Positions 1 through 5,201 of a DNA stretch of 5,201 bases are shown here, one piece after another (within the stretch, counting starts at the first letter, position 1; each line of letters begins with the position of its first letter). Source of the DNA: Myxococcales bacterium (GTDB lineage: Bacteria > Myxococcota > Polyangia > Polyangiales > Polyangiaceae); NCBI GenBank assembly GCA_020430865.1, contig JAGQIY010000792.1:1-5201 (forward strand). The letters are read 5' to 3'. The notes under the pieces are model-generated. The model had not been told where the DNA came from, made no database searches, and saw only the letters and a program-made list of their open reading frames with translations. The position numbers and the translations under genes were made by a program.

Positions 1-949
1 CGACCGAGTCGCCGCGCGCAAGAGCACCTCTGGGGCCCGGGAACGCACGAGTCGCGATCTGACCTTCATGAGCGGTCAGACCGCGCGCCTCTCGGAGCAG
101 AGCGTCGTCCATCACGCGCCGTTGTTGATCGCGCTGGAGGTCGTGGATCGACGGGGAAGCGGCGGACCAGAGGTGACCCAGGCCTGCGCCATCGAAGAGG
201 ACTGGTTATTCGATGGCTACCCGGAGCTGTTCAGCGACAGGGACGAGCTCGTCTTCAACCCAGACACGTCGCGCGTCGAGCGCATCGCGCGCATCTACTA
301 CGGCTCGGTGTGCATCGACGAGCGCAAGGCCGCTGCACCTCCCGGGCCCGACGCCGCGCGCGTGCTCAGGGACTGGGTGCTCACCCGTGGCCTGAAGCAG
401 CTCGATCCCAAGGACCGGCTCGGCGAGCTCGCTGCCCGCATCGAACTCTGCCGCGCGGCGGACGCTGCGCTCTCTCCCCCGCAAACCCGCGAGAGCCTGC
501 TGGACATTTGCCTCGCGGAATCGGCTGACCTGAGTGAGTTCAAGACGCAGGAGATCGCCGACGTGGTCCAGAGTCGCCTCTCGCCGGAGCTGATCGCGGC
601 GCTGTACCGGGATGCCCCGGCAGAGATCCGCCTGCGAGGCGGGCGCAAGACGCAGGTGCACTACACCGGCGGTAGCGGGCCCTGGGTGCAGTCCTTCCTG
701 CAGGACTTCTTCGGCAGCAGCGAGACTCCGCGCATCGGAGGCGGGCGTGTGCCCCTCACCTTGCACCTCCTGGCTCCGAACCGCCGCGCCATTCAGGTCA
801 CCCAGGACCTGGCCAGCTCCCGGCAGCGTGTCTACCCAGAGCTGAGACGTCAGCTGAGCCGTCGCTACCCCAGGCACGCGTGGCCGGAGGACGGAGCGAC
901 CGCCGAGCCCCCGCCGCCGCGACCGCCGAGGTCACCGGGCAAGCGCTAG
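1..949 (+). CDS. hrpB: ATP-dependent helicase HrpB, C-terminal part (5' end outside window)
   Basis: This is the C-terminal 315 residues of HrpB, a DEAH/RHA-family NTP-dependent helicase whose exact cellular role is poorly defined in most bacteria. The frame is open to the left edge (first full codon at base 2), so the ATG at 68 is an internal methionine; the upstream codons read DRVAARK, which fits the HrpB middle region. Counting from that ATG, ARLSEQSVV (6-14) and the AIEEDWL segment (41-47) match the post-helicase region. Residues 200-275 carry the HrpB C-terminal signature: YTGGSGPWVQSFLQDFFG, then GRVPLTLHLLAPNRR, QVTQDLASS, and finally YPRHAWPED (267-275, bases 866-892), close to the YPKHxWPxD ending of known HrpB proteins. 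A proline-rich tail of about 18 residues follows. HrpB is usually 800-850 residues, so about 500 residues with the Walker and DEAH motifs lie off-window. The stop TAG is at 947-949. The gene converges on mutS. Family identity is from memory of HrpB sequences; nothing looks broken. Confidence 0.93.
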   Translation, partial: DRVAARKSTSGARERTSRDLTFMSGQTARLSEQSVVHHAPLLIALEVVDRRGSGGPEVTQACAIEEDWLFDGYPELFSDRDELVFNPDTSRVERIARIYYGSVCIDERKAAAPPGPDAARVLRDWVLTRGLKQLDPKDRLGELAARIELCRAADAALSPPQTRESLLDICLAESADLSEFKTQEIADVVQSRLSPELIAALYRDAPAEIRLRGGRKTQVHYTGGSGPWVQSFLQDFFGSSETPRIGGGRVPLTLHLLAPNRRAIQVTQDLASSRQRVYPELRRQLSRRYPRHAWPEDGATAEPPPPRPPRSPGKR

Positions 950-975
950 AACGAGTCGAACCAATGAATCCACGC

Positions 976-1002
976 GGCACCACCAGCCTCGGCGGTGGCG
1001 CC
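976..1002. terminator. Hairpin between convergent hrpB and mutS
   Basis: The 53-base gap between the hrpB stop and the mutS stop contains an imperfect inverted repeat. GGC (976-978) pairs with GCC (1000-1002), there is one A/C mismatch (979/999), then CCACC (980-984) pairs with GGTGG (994-998) around a 9-base loop. It ends exactly at the mutS stop codon and could act on transcripts from either side. There is no T-run on either strand directly after the stem; on the + strand a pyrimidine-rich CTTCTTCTTC follows about 7 bases later. It is therefore not a classical intrinsic terminator, and in DNA this GC-rich such a stem can arise by chance. Confidence 0.35.
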
Positions 1003-3615
1003 TCAGAGCTTCTTCTTCATGCGCGCGAGGAGCTTCAACGCATCGAGGGGGGTCAGACGATCGACGTCGACGTTGCGAAGCGTGTCCAACACCTCGTGCC
1101 CCTTGGCGTCGGGCTCTGGGGTCGCGAACAGATCGAGCTGCGGTCGCGCCCGATGCTTCTTGGGTCGCGGAGCGTCCGCGGCGACGGACTCCCGCTGGGT
1201 GCCCTCGAACGACTCGAGCAAGCCTCGCGCCCGCCCCAGCACCGCCTCGGGGATCCCGGCGAGCTTGGCGACCGCAATGCCGTAGCTGCGACTCGCTGCG
1301 CCGCTCACCAGGCGATGCAGGAACACGATGTCGCCATCGAGCTCCCGAGCGCTCACGCTGTGGTTGGCGACGTGCTCGCTGTTCTGCCCCAGCGCCGTCA
1401 GTTCGTGATAGTGGGTCGCGAACAGCGCGCGGCACCCGATGGCTTCATCCAGGTGCTCCGCGACGGCCCACGCGATGGCAAGCCCATCGAAGGTCGACGT
1501 CCCGCGCCCGATCTCGTCGAGGATCACCAGGCTGCGGTCGCTCGCCGAGCGGAGGATGTCAGCGGTCTCCCGCATCTCGACCATGAAGGTGCTCTCACCC
1601 CGGGCGAGGTTGTCGCTGGCTCCCACCCGCGACAACACTCGATCGACGAGACCCACACGCGCGCGCCTCGCAGGCACGAAGGCGCCCATCTGCGCCAGAA
1701 CCGTGATCAGCGCAACCTGCCTGAGCAAGGTGCTCTTGCCCGCCATGTTCGGACCGGTGACGATCCACAGGCGCTCGGCGTCTGCGTCGAGCGCAACGTC
1801 GTTGGGCACGAAGCGGCCGAGCGCCGCAAGCCGCTCGACGACTGGGTGCCGCGCGTCCTCCAGGACCAGCGCCTTGCTCTCATCTATTTCCGGACGGCAA
1901 TAATCGTGGCGATGGGCGAGCTCAGCGTGGCTGGCCGAGACGTCCCAGCGCGAGACCCGCTGCGCCAACGCCTTGATGCGTGGCGCTGCCTCGGCCGCCC
2001 GAGCGACCAGCACTCGGATCAGCTCGAGCTCTCGCTCGCGGTGCCTGTCCTCGGCGCTGCCAATCGCCTCGGACAGCTCGTCCAGCTCCGGCAAGGTGTA
2101 GCGCTCCCCGCTCGCCACCGTCTGCTTGCGCCGCCAGTCCCCCGGCACCTTCTTGGCCTGGGAGCGCCCGACCTCCACGTACCAGCCGAAGACCCGGGTG
2201 TAGCGGATCTTCAGCTTCGGCAGGTCGAGCTCCGTCCTGAGCCGCGCCTCCAACTCGACGATGCTCTGGGTGCCATTCTTCCGCAGGGTATCGAGCCTCG
2301 CGAGCTCCCCGTCGTAGCTCGGCAGGAACACGCCGCCATCCTTCGGCAGCGCCGGGGGGCGTTCGACCAGGGCGCTCGAGAGCTCCGTCTGGAGCTCGGC
2401 GACGCAGTCCACCTTCGACGCCAGCAACCCGAGCGCCTCGAGCATGCTCTCGTCCCGTTGCTCGGACAGCAGCCTGACGACCTCCGCGGCGGCGCTCAGC
2501 CCATCACGCAGCGCGCCTAGGTCGCGTGGGTTCGCCTCACCGAGCTCGGCGCGCGTCGCGAGGCGCTCCAGATCGCCGACCCCGCCCAAGAGCACCCCCA
2601 GCTCAGCGCGCAGCGCGGCGTGCACGACGAACAGCTCCACCTGGTCCAGGCGCCGCCGAATCGCCTCCACGCCGAGCAGGGGCGCGAGCAGACGCCGGCG
2701 CAGGAGACGCGCCCCGCCCGGGGTCTTGGTGTGGTCGATCACGTGGAGCAGGCTGGTCCGCTTGTCTCCGCTCATCGACTGGACGAGCTCGAGGTGACGC
2801 TGCGCGGTCGGATCGATCACCAGGTGGCTCTGGGGATCCCAGCTGCCGATCCGACGCACCGGCAGCTCGGTCAGCGGGTTGCACGCGGCGGCGAAGCGCA
2901 GGGCTCGCGCGGCAGCCACGGCGGCCTGAGCCCCGAGGCGCTCCGCGTCCCCCGCGAGCTTGCCCAGGGTTCCGCTCACGGCGTCGCTCTCGAGCGGTTG
3001 ATCCTCACGGAACGCGACCTTGCCGACGACCTCCCGGAGCGCTGACTGTGCCGCGGAGCGCTGCTCTTCGCTCGAGCCCGAGCTGAAGCCGACCACCACC
3101 TCGCTCGGCGCCGCTCGACCTAGCTCGCCGAGTACTGCCGTGAGATCGCCGACCTGCGCAGCAACGAGCTCCGCCGTCGAGAGATCCAGCAAGGCGATCC
3201 CGACCTCGTCTCCCGTCACCTCGAGCGCCGCGAGCCAGTTGTTGCGACCTGCCTCCAGCTGATCGCGATCGGTGACCGTGCCGGGCGTGAGCACCCGGAT
3301 CACCTCGCGGGGCACCAGGCCCTTGACGGTCGACGGGTCCACCATCTGCTCGCAGATGGCGACCTTGTGACCATGCTCGAGTAGCTTCGCCACGTAGCTG
3401 TGAGCTGCGTGGTGGGGGAAGCCAGCCATCGGGATCTCGTCGGGCTTGCCCTTGTTGCGGCTCGTCAGCGTCAGCTCGAGCAGGCCGCTCGCGACGACTG
3501 CGTCGTCTTCGAACAGCTCGTAAAAGTCTCCCATACGGAAGAACAGGATCGAGTCTGGATACGCTCGCTTCGCAGCCTGGAACTGCTGCATCAGCGGCGT
3601 GCTTCGCGCACCCAT
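1003..3615 (-). CDS. mutS: DNA mismatch repair protein MutS
   Basis: MutS scans DNA as a dimer, binds mispairs and small loops, and on ATP binding becomes a sliding clamp that recruits MutL. Numbered from the ATG at 3615 (870 residues; E. coli MutS has 853): the mismatch-binding domain I has the Phe-X-Glu motif in GDFYELF (Phe31, Glu33), followed by PMAGFPHHA and VAICEQ. Connector, core/lever and clamp domains fill about 120-560. The ATPase domain has Walker A GPNMAGKST (621-629), the ABC-type signature around STF (675-677), Walker B ending VILDE (Asp700, Glu701) then GRGTSTFDG, and ATHYHEL with His735. The segment SYGIAVAKLAGIP (777-789) is the helix-turn-helix dimer contact. A basic linker leads to QLDLF (826-830), a beta-clamp-binding pentapeptide, and a C-terminal helical oligomerisation region. 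The ATG was chosen because TPLMQQFQ then aligns with the usual MutS N-terminus; a GTG at 3648 would add 11 residues with no family match. It is full-length MutS1, not MutS2 (no Smr domain). The stop TGA is at 1003-1005. All key residues are intact. Confidence 0.98.
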   Translation of the reverse strand: MGARSTPLMQQFQAAKRAYPDSILFFRMGDFYELFEDDAVVASGLLELTLTSRNKGKPDEIPMAGFPHHAAHSYVAKLLEHGHKVAICEQMVDPSTVKGLVPREVIRVLTPGTVTDRDQLEAGRNNWLAALEVTGDEVGIALLDLSTAELVAAQVGDLTAVLGELGRAAPSEVVVGFSSGSSEEQRSAAQSALREVVGKVAFREDQPLESDAVSGTLGKLAGDAERLGAQAAVAAARALRFAAACNPLTELPVRRIGSWDPQSHLVIDPTAQRHLELVQSMSGDKRTSLLHVIDHTKTPGGARLLRRRLLAPLLGVEAIRRRLDQVELFVVHAALRAELGVLLGGVGDLERLATRAELGEANPRDLGALRDGLSAAAEVVRLLSEQRDESMLEALGLLASKVDCVAELQTELSSALVERPPALPKDGGVFLPSYDGELARLDTLRKNGTQSIVELEARLRTELDLPKLKIRYTRVFGWYVEVGRSQAKKVPGDWRRKQTVASGERYTLPELDELSEAIGSAEDRHRERELELIRVLVARAAEAAPRIKALAQRVSRWDVSASHAELAHRHDYCRPEIDESKALVLEDARHPVVERLAALGRFVPNDVALDADAERLWIVTGPNMAGKSTLLRQVALITVLAQMGAFVPARRARVGLVDRVLSRVGASDNLARGESTFMVEMRETADILRSASDRSLVILDEIGRGTSTFDGLAIAWAVAEHLDEAIGCRALFATHYHELTALGQNSEHVANHSVSARELDGDIVFLHRLVSGAASRSYGIAVAKLAGIPEAVLGRARGLLESFEGTQRESVAADAPRPKKHRARPQLDLFATPEPDAKGHEVLDTLRNVDVDRLTPLDALKLLARMKKKL

Positions 3616-3621
3616 GCGGGA

Positions 3622-3650
3622 CTTATCCCAGAGCCTGGGAACGCACACAA
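3622..3650 (-). promoter_or_regulatory. Possible mutS promoter
   Basis: Reading the minus strand, TTGTGT (3645-3650, 3 of 6 to the -35 consensus) and GATAAG (3622-3627, 4 of 6 to the -10 consensus) are separated by exactly 17 bases. The -10-like box ends 6 bases before the chosen mutS ATG, so transcription from here would start at or next to the start codon and give a nearly leaderless mRNA. That agrees with the lack of a good Shine-Dalgarno sequence in front of this ATG. The box matches are weak, and mutS may instead be read from the upstream gene, whose stop is 72 bases away. Confidence 0.25.
3626..3640. repeat. Perfect 6-3-6 inverted repeat upstream of mutS
   Basis: TCCCAG (3626-3631) and CTGGGA (3635-3640) are exact reverse complements separated by AGC. 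The repeat lies 11 bases upstream of the mutS ATG, mostly within the spacer of the possible promoter, and its left arm overlaps the edge of the -10-like box by two bases. It could be a small operator, or a short hairpin in a read-through transcript near the mutS start. The repeat itself is directly visible; any function is inference. Confidence 0.4.
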
Positions 3651-3687
3651 GCCACGCCGTGCGTCGGCTGACCCGGCGGGCGAAGCA

Positions 3688-5201
3688 CTAGAAGAACAGC
3701 CTCGAGACCGACAGCGACCGCAGGCTGACCATAACCAGGCCCTGAGTCGCGGCGTCCGTGATCGCCAGTTCTCCGGTCTGTGGGAGTAGCGTCATCGAAT
3801 AGGGACTGACCTGGGAACTCTGCGACGCCAGGCTGATGCTGAGGGGAACGAACCCGCCGACCACCTGCCACGAGAAATGCATCCCGCGAACCGACGGCTC
3901 CTGGCCCTGATACACGACGAAGCGATGGGTCAGGTTCTGGAAGATGCACTCCGACGGCGCGCTGCCCGTGGTTCGACAGGCGACGGCGTTGGGGTCCGGC
4001 ACGCTCACTAGCTCGCCATCCTGCTCCAGCGTCACCTTCGCCTGACCGAAGCCAGCGCAGCTGTCGTTGGCACAGCTGATCTCGTAGACCCGGCTCTTGA
4101 ACAGGCTCTTCGCGTCATCCGGGTCGCGCACGCATCGATCCGTGTCCGGATCGCGCTCGACGCGATGGCGGTATCCGCTGCGAGACCCCGTCAGCACCCA
4201 CTGGTGCCCGACGCGCACGTCGTAGCTCATTGCCCCGGGGAAGCAGCATTTGAGCACCTCGACGGCGCGCGGCGTCTCCCGAGGCTCGACCTTCAGGTGA
4301 TCCTCGTACGCTTCCACGATCGACAGGTCACGAGACGTGGTCGGCTTCTCCGGTGTGCCGAAGATGGTCTTGCAGGCGCGGAAGCCCCCGCCACCGTCAC
4401 AGCTCTTGCCGAGATCCGTCTTCCAGTAGTCGTCGTCCTCGTCCAGCAGCGGTTGAGTGATGCTCAGGTAGTCGTTGTAGTGTGAGGAGAAGGTCTCGAG
4501 ATCCGCCGCGTCGACCGCGAGCTCGTCCTCACCCACCTGGCGAGTCAGGTCGCTGTCCTGTACGCCGCGGCCACAGAAGGCGCCCCCGCTGTCTCGGAAC
4601 TCCAGGGCATCGGCGCTCAGGTAGCCTGCGGGCCGCTGCAGGATGATGCCCTCGTAGGTGAGGGACATCTCCTCCTCGAGGCTGAACGCTCGAGGCTCGT
4701 TCGTGATCAGCGCCAGTGAGCTGGCCGTGGCGCTGGCAGGGTTCGTCGGCAGCACATTCGTCGCGTCGGCGGAGCCAATGTATTTCCGCGTAGCAACAAA
4801 CAGCTCGGCCGGGGAACCATCGGCGAAGTTCGTGGCCAGGAGCTTCGGGTGCAATGGCCCGTCACCCTCCGTGCCGACCTCCAGCGCGCGATTGTCCTCG
4901 TTGGCTAGCCGGGGCAGAGCCCGGACGCCCGGTGACCTCAGGCCGAAGCGCGAGCTCGTCGCCAGCATCGTGGCGCTCCGAGCGCGGTGGGTCTCCACCA
5001 TGTTGCAGCTCGCCTCGCCGGTCACCGTCGGCACGCCGTCTTCCTGCCCGTCCTCGGTATAGTACGCGACGCTGTTCGGATCGCCGAAGCAGCCACGGAA
5101 GTCCGGGGTGGACTTGGGGTTCGCCTCGATGGGTCGACGGCACGGCTCGTCGTAGTCCTCGACGTCGATCACGGCGATCTGGCCGCTGGTCAGGGCGAGC
5201 A
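3688..5201 (-). CDS. Large cysteine-rich, probably extracytoplasmic protein with propeller-like motifs (N-terminus outside window)
   Basis: I cannot assign a named family. The frame stays open through the right edge (first full codon at 5199-5197), so the GTG at 5172 is not the start: the codons before it read LALTSGQIA and run straight into VIDV, making a beta-propeller-type strand, GQIAVIDV. The 503 visible residues contain 13 cysteines, including a CC pair (309-310, counted from the GTG) and a C-X4-C (367, 372), which suggests disulphides and export. There is an acidic stretch DEDDD (244-248), a glycine run (260-263) and an Asp-rich DPDTDRCVRDPDD (341-353). The C-terminus has another blade-like strand, GELAITDAATQGLVMVSL (467-484), and ends SRLFF. 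No transmembrane segment is visible; any signal peptide or lipobox would be off-window. The style resembles large exported or lipoprotein propeller proteins of myxobacteria, which is inference. The stop TAG is at 3688-3690. It lies 72 bases upstream of mutS on the same strand, so read-through into mutS is possible, though no functional link is apparent. Confidence 0.85.
   Translation of the reverse strand, partial: LALTSGQIAVIDVEDYDEPCRRPIEANPKSTPDFRGCFGDPNSVAYYTEDGQEDGVPTVTGEASCNMVETHRARSATMLATSSRFGLRSPGVRALPRLANEDNRALEVGTEGDGPLHPKLLATNFADGSPAELFVATRKYIGSADATNVLPTNPASATASSLALITNEPRAFSLEEEMSLTYEGIILQRPAGYLSADALEFRDSGGAFCGRGVQDSDLTRQVGEDELAVDAADLETFSSHYNDYLSITQPLLDEDDDYWKTDLGKSCDGGGGFRACKTIFGTPEKPTTSRDLSIVEAYEDHLKVEPRETPRAVEVLKCCFPGAMSYDVRVGHQWVLTGSRSGYRHRVERDPDTDRCVRDPDDAKSLFKSRVYEISCANDSCAGFGQAKVTLEQDGELVSVPDPNAVACRTTGSAPSECIFQNLTHRFVVYQGQEPSVRGMHFSWQVVGGFVPLSISLASQSSQVSPYSMTLLPQTGELAITDAATQGLVMVSLRSLSVSRLFF

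Noticed and set aside
39..48. GGGAACGCAC occurs in hrpB (39-48) and again near the mutS start (3637-3646)
   Set aside because: A single shared 10-mer is not surprising in 5.2 kb of biased composition, and one copy is in coding sequence with no similar surroundings.
206..877. A 223-codon frame on the - strand opposite hrpB
   Set aside because: It lies wholly antisense to recognisable HrpB sequence and has no recognisable motif; it is a codon-bias shadow.
880..2520. A 546-codon open frame on the + strand opposite the 3' half of mutS
   Set aside because: It is antisense to clearly conserved mutS codons, begins inside the hrpB 3' end, and its product is rich in Arg, Leu, Pro and Ala with no domain pattern. 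GC-rich third positions on one strand routinely leave such open antisense frames.
3613..3648. GTG at 3648 as the mutS start (881 residues)
   Set aside because: The extra residues MCVPRLWDKSR match nothing in the MutS family, there is no ribosome-binding sequence before the GTG, and the ATG at 3615 gives the usual distance to the Phe-X-Glu motif. It cannot be fully excluded.
3651..3687. Short GC-rich stems (for example GCCG/CGGC) downstream of the large protein's stop, as a terminator
   Set aside because: Stems are only 4 base pairs, have no T-run, and several equally weak pairings compete.
3400..3789. A 129-codon + strand frame spanning the mutS start and the end of the upstream gene
   Set aside because: It is antisense to two real coding regions and crosses their intergenic spacer, and its translation shows no motif.
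5170..5201. GTG at 5172 as the start of the large minus-strand protein
   Set aside because: The frame continues open to the edge, and the residues before and after the GTG form one continuous strand motif (SGQIAVIDV), so the true start lies outside the window.

Overview
The window is GC-rich chromosomal DNA (roughly two-thirds G+C by eye) and is almost entirely coding. The style fits a member of the Myxococcota, most likely a Sorangium/Polyangiales-type bacterium: strong G/C bias at third codon positions, an HrpB helicase next to mutS, and a large cysteine-rich exported-type protein. This assignment is an inference from style and gene content, because there is no rRNA or other phylogenetic marker here.

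Layout. (1) Bases 1-949, + strand: the last 315 codons of hrpB, an ATP-dependent DEAH/RHA-type helicase whose motor domains lie off the left edge. (2) Bases 950-1002: a 53-base convergent intergenic gap that holds a hairpin. (3) Bases 1003-3615, - strand: a complete mutS for the mismatch-recognition ATPase, with all main motifs intact and a good beta-clamp-binding motif in the tail. (4) Bases 3616-3687: a 72-base spacer upstream of mutS, with a possible weak promoter and a 15-base perfect inverted repeat lying mostly inside its spacer. (5) Bases 3688-5201, - strand: the C-terminal 503 codons of a large, unrecognised, probably extracytoplasmic protein that continues off the right edge. It has 13 cysteines and beta-propeller-like strand motifs at both ends of the visible part.

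How they work together. mutS and the large protein gene lie in the same direction with a short gap and could be co-transcribed, but their likely functions (cytoplasmic DNA repair and a cell-envelope protein) are unrelated, so this looks like adjacency rather than a pathway. hrpB converges on mutS. I see no mobile element, CRISPR array, tRNA, rRNA or phage gene. The window is mostly ordinary; the least explained item is the large cysteine-rich protein. Many long open frames opposite mutS and the other genes are codon-bias shadows and are not annotated.
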